A program made the position numbers and the translations under genes. A stretch of DNA of 35,355 nucleotides from Myxococcota bacterium (lineage in GTDB: Bacteria; Myxococcota_A; UBA9160; UBA4427), in NCBI GenBank assembly GCA_029941885.1, contig JAPYTP010000016.1, positions 1-35,355 on the forward strand, given 5' to 3'. This document shows, one piece after another, positions 25,009 through 31,920 of this stretch. Within the stretch, counting starts at the first letter, position 1. Each line of letters opens with the position of its first letter. The notes under the pieces were generated by a model, which was not told the DNA's origin, made no database searches, and was given only the letters and a program-made list of their open reading frames with translations.

Positions 25009-26412
25009 CTACATCCCATCCATGGGCATCGGGGTGGATTCGCCCGACGAGGTCGTCGGCATCCCCGGCATGTCCATGCCGCTGTGGGCGGAGTGGTCCA
25101 TCGCTCCTTCTGCTTCCTTCGCCCCCTTGACGGATAGAAATTTCCTCCTGGCCTCCTGCAGATTGCTTTCGCTATCGATCAGGAACTGGCTCGATATCAC
25201 GACACGCTCGCCCTCGGAAAGACCCGAGCGCACTTCGAGCCAGCCGTCTGCCGAATCGAGTCCGATCGCGATATCGCGTGGCTCGAAACGACCCTCCCCC
25301 AGCGCAACGACGGCAACCGATCGGGTGCCCGAGCGAATGACCGCGCTGCTCGGAATGGCGAGCACGCCGGGATGAGGAGACCCCGCGATGACCGTGTTTG
25401 CGAACATTTCCGGCTTGAGGATGCCGGCGGAATTGTCGAGTTCGAGACGCACCTCTGCAGTGCGCGTCTTCGGGTCGAGGAAGGGGGCGATATAGGTCAC
25501 CTCGCCTCGCATCGGCTCGCCCGGCAGATAGCTGAGTTCGACCGTCGCTTCCTGACCGAGGTCGAGCCAGGGCAATTCGTACTCGTACACGTCTGCGAGT
25601 ACCCAGACCTTCGAGAGGTCCGCAATCGTGTAGAGATTCGCGTTCGGACTCACCTCCATTCCGGAGCGCACACCGAGTCGGGTGACGATGCCAGACTCCG
25701 GTGCATAGAGCGTAAGCGTTCTCTTGACCTGGCCTGTTCGCAGCAATTTTTCGATATCTCGCTCCGGGACATCCCAGAGCGCGAGACGGCGCTTCGTGGC
25801 GGCGAAGAGCGATTCACCGCCCCCCCGTACATCGTCGAAGGGACTCGCTTCAGTCGCTTCTCGATAGCGAGCCGCAAGGAGAAGCTCCTCCTGGGTTGCG
25901 ACGAGTTCGGGTGAATAGATTTCGAGGAGAGGCTGGCCGCGCTTCACCTCCTGTCCCACGAAATCGACCAACAGATTCTCGACCCATCCCTGCACTTTGG
26001 TGTGCACATGAGTCACGCGACGCTCGTCGTAGGCAACGCGTCCGACAGCCCGAACGAAGCGAACCATGTCTCGCCTCTCGACCGGGGTCGTTCGCACCCC
26101 GATATTCTGGATCGTGGCGGAGTCGATCACGACCACACCGTCGGTTGCGACATTGGCCCCGCTCGGACACTCCGGAACCAGGTCCATCCCCATCGGCGAC
26201 TTTCCAGGCATCTCGCGCACGTAGGTCGGGTCCATTGGCGCTTTCCAATAGAGGGGTGCGGCGCCACCCGGGCACGGCCCCTCGCGGTGTGAAGCGGTGT
26301 CACCCGGGTTCATCGAGCTCGGCGGGTGGAAAACGAGACCTCGCCCCCACCATCCGGCTCCGAGAGCCAGCAACAGACCGATCGCAACCAACAGCAGTTG
26401 TCGTTTGCTCAT
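25009..26412 (-). CDS. cusB: CusB-type periplasmic adaptor of the RND metal pump
   Basis: 467 aa. Residues about 5-20 form one membrane anchor. Residues 55-81 (YWKAPMDPTYV and PGKSPMGMDLVPE) are the heavy-metal-binding domain common in CusB proteins. Then come the adaptor barrel and lipoyl parts: QNIGVRTTPVERRDM, VQGWVENLLVDFVGQEVKRG and APESGIVTRLGVRSGMEV. A 30-residue C-terminal tail is rich in Met and His (DHSAHSGMDMPGMP), probably a metal-binding appendage. The ATG overlaps the cusC stop by 4 bp (ATGA) and cusA begins 5 bp after the stop, so the three are translationally coupled. It links CusA to CusC and passes metal to the pump. Confidence 0.96.
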   Translation of the reverse strand: MSKRQLLLVAIGLLLALGAGWWGRGLVFHPPSSMNPGDTASHREGPCPGGAAPLYWKAPMDPTYVREMPGKSPMGMDLVPECPSGANVATDGVVVIDSATIQNIGVRTTPVERRDMVRFVRAVGRVAYDERRVTHVHTKVQGWVENLLVDFVGQEVKRGQPLLEIYSPELVATQEELLLAARYREATEASPFDDVRGGGESLFAATKRRLALWDVPERDIEKLLRTGQVKRTLTLYAPESGIVTRLGVRSGMEVSPNANLYTIADLSKVWVLADVYEYELPWLDLGQEATVELSYLPGEPMRGEVTYIAPFLDPKTRTAEVRLELDNSAGILKPEMFANTVIAGSPHPGVLAIPSSAVIRSGTRSVAVVALGEGRFEPRDIAIGLDSADGWLEVRSGLSEGERVVISSQFLIDSESNLQEARRKFLSVKGAKEAEGAMDHSAHSGMDMPGMPTTSSGESTPMPMDGM

Positions 26413-27695
26413 CGAAGTTTCTCCCCTGCGGCCGCTTCGAGGGCGGCGAAGGCGCGCCGTCTATCGGCCTGCGCTCGAACCAGGCGAAGCTCGGCGTCGA
26501 GCAGCCGAACTTGACTGTCGAGAAGGCTCAGGAATTCGATCCGCCCAACTTCATACGCGGAACGACTCGCCTCGAGGGATTGTCTGGCTTGGGGAACCAG
26601 CCCGGTCTCGAGAAGGGCCACCTCGGAGGAAGCCCGGGTGAGCTTCGCATGGGCACGTCGGGTGAGTGAGACGAGCCCAGCACGCACCGCACGAAGATCC
26701 GCCTGCGTCCTTCGAACCTCCGCGTTCTGCTCGGCGACGCGGGATCTCCATTTGGAACGATCGACGGGCAGTCGAATCGTGAAGCCTGCGGAGATGAAGT
26801 CGTCCCCGTCGACCGGATCTCCCGAGACCTTCTTTCGGATGCGGTACCCGATCCCGAAGTCGATATCGGGTAACCCCTCGAGCTCCGCCGTGCGAACGCG
26901 CAACCTCGCAGCCGCGATCGTCTTTCGCGCGGCCGCGAGCCGAGCACTTCGTTCGTCGAGCGAATTGAGCAGCGGCTCGAGAAGAGGGCTTTCGGCCTGC
27001 AACAGGAGGTCATCCGTGCGAGGAAGGCGGGTCATGGCGGGCAGGTCGAGTAATTCGACGAGCAGCGACTCTGCGCGCTCGATGGCTTCGTTCCGACGCA
27101 ACCGTTCCTGGAGGAGCGCCGTGAGTTCCACCTGGGCTCGGAGCACATCCTGCTGAAGCCCACCGCCCACCCTGTATCTCGATTCGGCCGTCGCCGCTAG
27201 CTGGCGAAGCAGGCCGATGTTTCGATCGGTGATTTCGAGGGCGTGCTGAGCGAAGCCGAGCTCGGCCCAGGCCGTCTCGACTGCGCCGTCAGTCAGAAAC
27301 CTTTGATCGTCGACCAGGAGACCGGATGCCTCCGCGCCACTTCTCGCTGCGTCCTTACGACTCGCGAGGAGGCCGGGATACGGGAGCTTCTGACGAAGTC
27401 CAATCTGGTGACCAGAAAGCGGTGTCGACCCGAAGTCAAAATCACCCGTCGGAATGTTGCTTGCTTCGTACGCGAATCGTGGGTCGTCGAGCGCACCGGC
27501 TGAACCGACGCGGTGGCGTGCCGCGATTGCGACGGCCGTCATTCGGTCGAGAGTCGGATTCGCCACCCGAGCGCGCTCGAGACACCAGGCCAACGCGAGC
27601 GGTTGGGGAATCTCCGGTGAGTCGTCGACCGCGCTCGCTACGAGGGGAATCGATCCGAACAACAAGACCGCAACGGCTCGAGTCAGGATTTTCAT
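26409..27695 (-). CDS. cusC: CusC-type TolC-family outer-membrane channel
   Basis: 428 aa if started at the ATG at 27695, which gives a clean signal peptide (MKILTRAVAVLLFGSIPLVASA). An ATG at 27803, preceded by GGGAGTGAGG, would add 36 basic residues and cannot be excluded. The mature part has two repeats of the outer-membrane factor type, with long helices such as AVETAWAELGFAQHALEITDR and RLRVRTAELEGLPDIDFGIGY, and a closing helix SQVRLLDAELRLVRAQADRRRAF. There is no lipobox, unlike E. coli CusC. It forms the exit duct for the CusBA pump. It overlaps cusB by 4 bp. Confidence 0.93.
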   Translation of the reverse strand: MKILTRAVAVLLFGSIPLVASAVDDSPEIPQPLALAWCLERARVANPTLDRMTAVAIAARHRVGSAGALDDPRFAYEASNIPTGDFDFGSTPLSGHQIGLRQKLPYPGLLASRKDAARSGAEASGLLVDDQRFLTDGAVETAWAELGFAQHALEITDRNIGLLRQLAATAESRYRVGGGLQQDVLRAQVELTALLQERLRRNEAIERAESLLVELLDLPAMTRLPRTDDLLLQAESPLLEPLLNSLDERSARLAAARKTIAAARLRVRTAELEGLPDIDFGIGYRIRKKVSGDPVDGDDFISAGFTIRLPVDRSKWRSRVAEQNAEVRRTQADLRAVRAGLVSLTRRAHAKLTRASSEVALLETGLVPQARQSLEASRSAYEVGRIEFLSLLDSQVRLLDAELRLVRAQADRRRAFAALEAAAGEKLR

Positions 27696-27952
27696 CGCCA
27701 CAGCGACCCTCGGCGGCGGTCCAATCCATAGACCGGTGCGCCGCCCAGGAAGCCCGTTGCTCGAGCGAACGCGGAGCCCGCCCAGCTTGGTTCTTCGTGT
27801 CATGACCTCACTCCCAAAATCTCAATCCCGCGGCGCGAGATGAAGCGCGGCGGTCGTTGGCACGGTGCGGGCCAGGGGCGGGCGAATAGCGGACGAGGTC
27901 CGAAACGCAGCTGTGCCCTTGGCGCGCCGAGTCGCTCAGAAATTTCGGGTAT

Positions 27953-28330
27953 TCAGATCAGGAGAGTCGATTTGACGAGCAGGATGTCAGGCGGCGGCAA
28001 GTCGATGTTGCGAGCGATCGACGATGCCGCGCTCTCGAAGGCGGCGCTGAGATCGGGGCCGCGACGCACCGGAGCCACATGGAGGTGGGTCTGTTTGAGA
28101 TTGGAATCGCTCGCCTGGCTGGCGAACGCCTCCGGGGCGAGTTCACAGCCACAGCCCTCGTGCGAAGCAGGCTCTTCCGCAGGCGACGGACCCGAACTCT
28201 CGTCATGACACGAATGCCCGACAGCCGCCGAGTCCGGCGCGGGGTTTTCGACGCAGGCCAGGGCACAAATCGGCGCCTGCAGCACGAAGAATGCTGTCAG
28301 TGTCGCGATGAGCCCAGTTCGTCGCTTCAT
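27953..28330 (-). CDS. Small secreted Cys/His-rich protein at the head of the cus operon
   Basis: 125 aa, starting with a classical signal peptide (MKRRTGLIATLTAFFVLQAP) and a likely cleavage site near CALA-C (22-26). The mature part carries HSCH (39-42), HEGCGC (57-62) and HLH (82-84), set in an acidic, flexible Pro/Glu/Ser region. It ends in PPPDILLVKSTLLI, a tail I associate with small proteins found upstream of metal RND operons. There is no known enzymatic motif. The likely role is periplasmic copper/silver capture or delivery, taking the place of CusF, which is absent. It lies 257 bp upstream of cusC on the same strand. Frame and signal peptide are clear; the function is inferred. Confidence 0.75.
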   Translation of the reverse strand: MKRRTGLIATLTAFFVLQAPICALACVENPAPDSAAVGHSCHDESSGPSPAEEPASHEGCGCELAPEAFASQASDSNLKQTHLHVAPVRRGPDLSAAFESAASSIARNIDLPPPDILLVKSTLLI

Positions 28331-28469
28331 GCGGAACGCCTATTCATTTGCCCTGCGAGTCCTATCGGCCGACCGCCCAGTTGAGCGGAGACCTTACCAG
28401 GGCTGCATGCAGGGCCGCCACAATCGGGTATTCCACCCGAACCGACGCACCACGCACCTCGGCTGCGAT

Positions 28470-29639
28470 TCACGCCTGACCGAAGATCACGGCTCCCGTA
28501 GGAACACCGACACCGCTCGTGACGAGTACGTGCTCTACGTCGTCCGGCTGATTGCAGGACTCCCCGCGGATCAGCCGCACACCCTCGGCAATATTGTTCA
28601 CGCCGTGCATATAGGCCTCCGAGAGCAGGCCGCCGTGGGTGTTGTTCGGAAGCGCGCCACCGATCGTGAGCGAGTCCTCGGTCACGAAATCCTTGGCCTC
28701 GCCCTTGCCGCAAAAACCGAAGGCCTCGAGCTGCATGAGGATCTCGGGTGTGAATGCGTCATAGAGGCACGCCGCGTCCATATCCTTGGGGCCGAGCCCG
28801 CTCATCTCGTAGACGATCTTCGCGGCAAGCTCCATTTCTGGAAGCGCCGCGAGGTCTTCACGATAGAAACTCGTCATCTGTTCCTGCCCCTCGAAGGAGG
28901 CCTGGGTCACGGCGCGGATGACCGCGGGCTTCTGTTTCATGTCCCGGGCCCGCTCGGGTGAAGTGATCAGCAGCGCACAGCCGCCATCGTCTTCCTGGCA
29001 ACAGTCGAAGAGTCGCAGCGGTTCACAGACCATGCGCGAATTCATGTAGTCGTCCATCGTCATGGGCTTCCCGTACATGGCCGCGTTCGGATTATTCTGG
29101 GCGTGCATCCGCTGGGTGATCGCGACATGGGCGAGGTGCTCCGCCGTCGCACCGTACTTGTCCATGTAGAGGGTCGCCTGGAGAGCGATCCATGAGGCCG
29201 GCGTGAGCAGGCCGAAGGGCATGTACCAGGACCAATGGATCAGGTCGCTCGAGATGATACTGCCCGAGACGCCCTGCCCCATCCGCTGCCCGGATCGTCC
29301 ATTCAACGCACGATAGACGACGACGTTCTTCGCCTGACCGGTAGCGACCGCCATCGCGGCGTGGGTGATGAGACCAACCGCAGCGCCACCTCCGTAGTTG
29401 ACCTGGCTCCAGTAGGTCATGTCGCCAATGCCGACCGTCCGAGCGACTTCGACCTCGTCACTCGAGTCCATCGTATAGGTGACGAGTCCATCGACCTCGC
29501 TTGGATCGATCCCGGCATCGTCGATCGCGTTCCGAACCGCTTCGGTGGCGAGTTGGAGCTCGGAGACCCCCGAATTCTTCGTGTACGCGGTCTGACCGAT
29601 TCCGGCTATGGCCGCTTCGTTGTGGAGTGTCGTCGGCAT
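28470..29639 (-). CDS. ltp2: Thiolase-fold Ltp2-like aldolase/lipid-transfer protein
   Basis: 389 aa (M. tuberculosis Ltp2 is about the same length). The thiolase-fold signature starts AAIAGIGQTAYTK and includes NAIDDAGIDPSEVDGL. Where a true thiolase has its nucleophilic Cys, this protein reads NYGGGAAVG (81-89), so it should not make or break a thioester C-C bond by thiolysis. Tyr293 (CLYDAF) and Tyr343 (SEAYMHG) sit where the catalytic tyrosines of Ltp2-type retro-aldolases are expected. It is preceded by ChsH1- and ChsH2-like genes in the order known for steroid side-chain removal. Partnered with the DUF35 domain of ChsH2, it probably cleaves a tertiary beta-hydroxyacyl-CoA to a ketone and a short acyl-CoA. 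The substrate is inferred. Confidence 0.9.
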   Translation of the reverse strand: MPTTLHNEAAIAGIGQTAYTKNSGVSELQLATEAVRNAIDDAGIDPSEVDGLVTYTMDSSDEVEVARTVGIGDMTYWSQVNYGGGAAVGLITHAAMAVATGQAKNVVVYRALNGRSGQRMGQGVSGSIISSDLIHWSWYMPFGLLTPASWIALQATLYMDKYGATAEHLAHVAITQRMHAQNNPNAAMYGKPMTMDDYMNSRMVCEPLRLFDCCQEDDGGCALLITSPERARDMKQKPAVIRAVTQASFEGQEQMTSFYREDLAALPEMELAAKIVYEMSGLGPKDMDAACLYDAFTPEILMQLEAFGFCGKGEAKDFVTEDSLTIGGALPNNTHGGLLSEAYMHGVNNIAEGVRLIRGESCNQPDDVEHVLVTSGVGVPTGAVIFGQA

Positions 29640-29645
29640 GTCGTG

Positions 29646-29658
29646 TTCTCTCGTTTCT
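29646..29658 (-). repeat. Leader element AGAAACGAGAGAA, copy 1 (upstream of ltp2-like)
   Basis: This 13-base purine-rich stretch, reading AGAAACGAGAGAA on the minus strand, sits 7 bases upstream of the ltp2-like ATG. The same 13 bases occur upstream of the chsH1-like gene at 30173-30185. Both include GAGAG and could act as ribosome-binding sites or mark a duplicated leader. Confidence 0.55.
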
Positions 29659-29761
29659 TTCGTGTCGGGCCGGAGCGGCGTGTAGGCTCGATGGATGTGA
29701 TTCGGAATCAGCCGTTAGTCAATCCGAGCGGCGGCGGCCGATTGCAAGAGCAGCGAGCGGC

Positions 29762-30169
29762 CTACGGCAACAACAGGGAGAAGGTCGCGGTCACGTGATT
29801 GCCCCAGGCGTTGTTGCCCGCGACTTCCACGTCGACGCTCTTGCCCTCGGTAGCGACCACCTTCCCGCGGATCTTCAACACGTCTCCGGGCATATTCGGT
29901 CCACCGAGCTTGGTTCGAACCTGCGTCACGATCGCGTCGGGCCCCGCCCAGTCCGTCACATAGCGACTACAGATGCCCTGAGTCGTCAGGATGTTCATAA
30001 AGATATCGGGCAAGCCCTGGGCGACTGCGACCGCCTTGTCGTGATGGACGGGCGTGTAGTCTCGCGAGGCGAGCGCGCCGCCCGCCACGATCGTCGCCGT
30101 GGTTGCGAGATCGAGCGCCGGCAATTCCTGGCCGACCTCGAGTTCGCCTGCGGAGAACGTCTTTTTCAT
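29762..30169 (-). CDS. chsH1: ChsH1-like MaoC-family enoyl-CoA hydratase subunit
   Basis: 135 aa from the ATG at 30169, with GAGAGAAAAG just upstream. The hot-dog fold MaoC motif SRDYTPVHHD holds the Asp37/His42 dyad of hydratase-2-type active sites. LPDIFMNILTTQGICSRYVTDWAGP (about 53-77) matches the conserved ChsH1 segment. ChsH1 alone lacks a full CoA-binding dimer and pairs with the MaoC half of ChsH2. The heteromer hydrates the enoyl-CoA made from a steroid side chain. The gene is 57 bp downstream of the chsH2-like stop and 122 bp before ltp2. The overall trio order equals that in mycobacteria. Related trios also serve other branched acids, so a steroid substrate is inferred. Confidence 0.9.
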   Translation of the reverse strand: MKKTFSAGELEVGQELPALDLATTATIVAGGALASRDYTPVHHDKAVAVAQGLPDIFMNILTTQGICSRYVTDWAGPDAIVTQVRTKLGGPNMPGDVLKIRGKVVATEGKSVDVEVAGNNAWGNHVTATFSLLLP

Positions 30170-30172
30170 CTT

Positions 30173-30185
30173 TTCTCTCGTTTCT
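30173..30185 (-). repeat. Leader element AGAAACGAGAGAA, copy 2 (upstream of chsH1-like)
   Basis: Identical over 13 bases to the element at 29646-29658, and likewise a few bases upstream of an ATG (30169). No third copy precedes the chsH2-like start. The shared leader suggests similar translation control or a duplication. Confidence 0.55.
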
Positions 30186-30220
30186 GTCGATCGCACGGGT
30201 CGTCCGCCCGGCTCGGCGCA

Positions 30221-30238
30221 CAAGCCTAGGCAGGCTTG
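30221..30238. other. Inverted repeat at the chsH2-like stop codon
   Basis: CAAGCCT and AGGCTTG form a perfect 7-bp stem with a 4-nt loop (AGGC). The stop codon of the chsH2-like gene (30226-30228) lies in the stem and loop. The hairpin falls between the chsH2-like and chsH1-like genes; with no T-run after it, mRNA processing or translation control is likelier than termination. Confidence 0.45.
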
Positions 30239-31203
30239 AAGAAGGGAATCTTGAATCCGTCTTCGTCTTCATGAATGAGGACCTCGACGGCCATGCCAAT
30301 CTTCACGTCCTCGGGATTGCAGTCGACCAGGGTCGACGCCATGCGTTCCCCCTCTTCGAGGTCCACGATCACCGAGATCATCGGGTACTCGTAGCCCGGG
30401 AACTGCGGGTAGTGAACGACCGTGAACGTATGGACGGTCGCCTTTCCGCTCGCATCGATCGAATCGAAGCCCTGTTCGCCGCACGCGTCACACATGGGCC
30501 GCGGCGGATGACGCAGTTTTTGACAACCCGTGCAGCGTTGAATCGGGATCACATTCGCTTCGGCGACTCGCTCCCACCACCAGCCGTTGTCGTGGCCCAT
30601 CGGGGGTTTGATTCGCGACGGTTTCTGCGCCACCGCGTCTTCTCCGTCGCCCGAGGACGCCGCCGGCTGCGGGTTCGCCGGCTTGAAGCGCAGGACCCGA
30701 AAGCTCATCGAGCCCAGATCTTCGCCGTCCTGGTTCTCGAAGGTCGTCTTCGTGGTGATGAAATATCCGATGCCCGCGCCGGTCGCCTTCTCCTCCGAGA
30801 TCTCGTCGATCACCGTCAACGATTTCACACGCTCGCCGAGCTTCAAATAGCGCGTGTAGTTCTCTTCGGTATTCGTACCGAGGACGCCCGTGTAGCCATT
30901 GTTCGCGAGCAACTTGTGGAGGCGATGCTGCTCGTTCTTGGGCTCGTCATAGCCCTCGTGCATCTCCCATCCCTCCATGACCCAGGCCTGGAGCATGGTC
31001 GGGGGCGCCACGATCTCACCGTGCACGGTTGCCTTGGCGGCCTCCGGGTCGAGATAGGCGGGATGGGTTTCACCCATCGCGTCACACCATTGGCGGATCA
31101 TCGGCTCGTTGATCGGGTCACGACCGGTCACCGCGGGCCCAATCGGCTTGCCCACGTAGCTCCGGATTTCGGCCTCGAGGGCCTTCTTCTTCTCGTCGCT
31201 CAT
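30226..31203 (-). CDS. chsH2: ChsH2-like protein: MaoC N-domain fused to DUF35 OB-fold/zinc ribbon
   Basis: 325 aa (mycobacterial ChsH2 is about 310). Residues about 15-175 are a MaoC_N-type hot-dog domain: INEPMIRQWCDAMGETHPAY, IVAPPTMLQAWV, YTRYLKLGERV and SFRVLRFKP. A flexible Ser/Gly/Asp linker (about 178-195) leads to a DUF35 domain: four Cys at 224, 227, 238 and 241 (CTGC, CDAC) form a rubredoxin-like zinc ribbon, and an OB fold follows to residue 325. In the known system the first half pairs with ChsH1 and the DUF35 half binds the Ltp2 aldolase. It is the first of the trio here. The methyltransferase gene lies 99 bp upstream on the same strand. Confidence 0.92.
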   Translation of the reverse strand: MSDEKKKALEAEIRSYVGKPIGPAVTGRDPINEPMIRQWCDAMGETHPAYLDPEAAKATVHGEIVAPPTMLQAWVMEGWEMHEGYDEPKNEQHRLHKLLANNGYTGVLGTNTEENYTRYLKLGERVKSLTVIDEISEEKATGAGIGYFITTKTTFENQDGEDLGSMSFRVLRFKPANPQPAASSGDGEDAVAQKPSRIKPPMGHDNGWWWERVAEANVIPIQRCTGCQKLRHPPRPMCDACGEQGFDSIDASGKATVHTFTVVHYPQFPGYEYPMISVIVDLEEGERMASTLVDCNPEDVKIGMAVEVLIHEDEDGFKIPFFKPA

Positions 31204-31302
31204 CGCGGATCCTCGACTCGTGATATCCCACTCGCGCGAGAATGGGGTCCCGACCAGCGGGGTCGCGAGTCTAGCGAGCGAAAAAGCGAAATCGACCGGC
31301 TG

Positions 31303-31917
31303 CTAGACCGATCGCGTCGCGACCCCTCGGTACATCTGGGCGACGATTCCAGGACCCTTCGCTCGAAAGCGGTCGAGGCTCTTCAGCTCGAAGCCGCCCT
31401 CCTCCACCAGTCGATCGATCTTGCGATTGATATTGCAGCCATCGCAGAGGCGATTCCAGAGCGGGTTGATCCGGTCCTGCCAGCGGGCCGTCCCCTCGGC
31501 TTCGGCGCGTCCGTGCTCGATGAACACATACCGTCCGCCGGGCTTCAGAACGCGCCGCATCTCACGCAGGGCGCGATCGACTTCGGGAATCGAGCACAGG
31601 GTCCAGGTCGTGACGACGGTGTCGAATCTTCCGGCATCGAAGGGCAGGCCCCCATCCGCTCGCAGTGTGCGACGCTCGATGGGAAACGACGCGTTGCCGA
31701 TCCGGGACTGGACGGATGCGACATCCGCGACGTCGAGAGGATCCAGTCCCACGAGGGTTTTCACCGCCGGTCCGTAGTAGGCAAGGTTCAGCCCAGTCCC
31801 GAATCCGACTTCGAGCACTTCCCCTTCCGCTTCGGCGATCGTATCGACCCGAAGCGGATTCATCTGCCGCATCGCCAGGTCTTGAAACCTGGGCTTGATC
31901 CAAGTCCTGATCCCCAC
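31303..31917 (-). CDS. Class I SAM-dependent methyltransferase
   Basis: 204 aa, starting at GTG (31917), three bases after the amidohydrolase stop, so the two are very likely co-transcribed. Motif I is VLEVGFGTGLN (34-44), and GLDPLD (about 57-62) follows as the SAM ribose acidic region. TTWTLCSIPEVDRALREMRRVLKPGGRYVFIEHG (about 104-137, read in parts) is the Methyltransf_11 core. CDGCNINRKI (about 163-172) has two Cys. The type resembles small METTL7-like and phospholipid/quinone methyltransferases in proteobacteria. There is no membrane segment. The substrate is unknown. Confidence 0.92.
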   Translation of the reverse strand: MGIRTWIKPRFQDLAMRQMNPLRVDTIAEAEGEVLEVGFGTGLNLAYYGPAVKTLVGLDPLDVADVASVQSRIGNASFPIERRTLRADGGLPFDAGRFDTVVTTWTLCSIPEVDRALREMRRVLKPGGRYVFIEHGRAEAEGTARWQDRINPLWNRLCDGCNINRKIDRLVEEGGFELKSLDRFRAKGPGIVAQMYRGVATRSV

Positions 31918-31920
31918 CGA

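Noticed and set aside
28403-28412. CTGCATGCAG palindrome upstream of the cus operon, as a metal-regulator operator
   Set aside because: It is only 10 bp, does not match the MerR/CueR-type ACCTTCC-spacer-GGAAGGT layout, and is about 70 bp upstream of the first start. It is too weak to call as a site.
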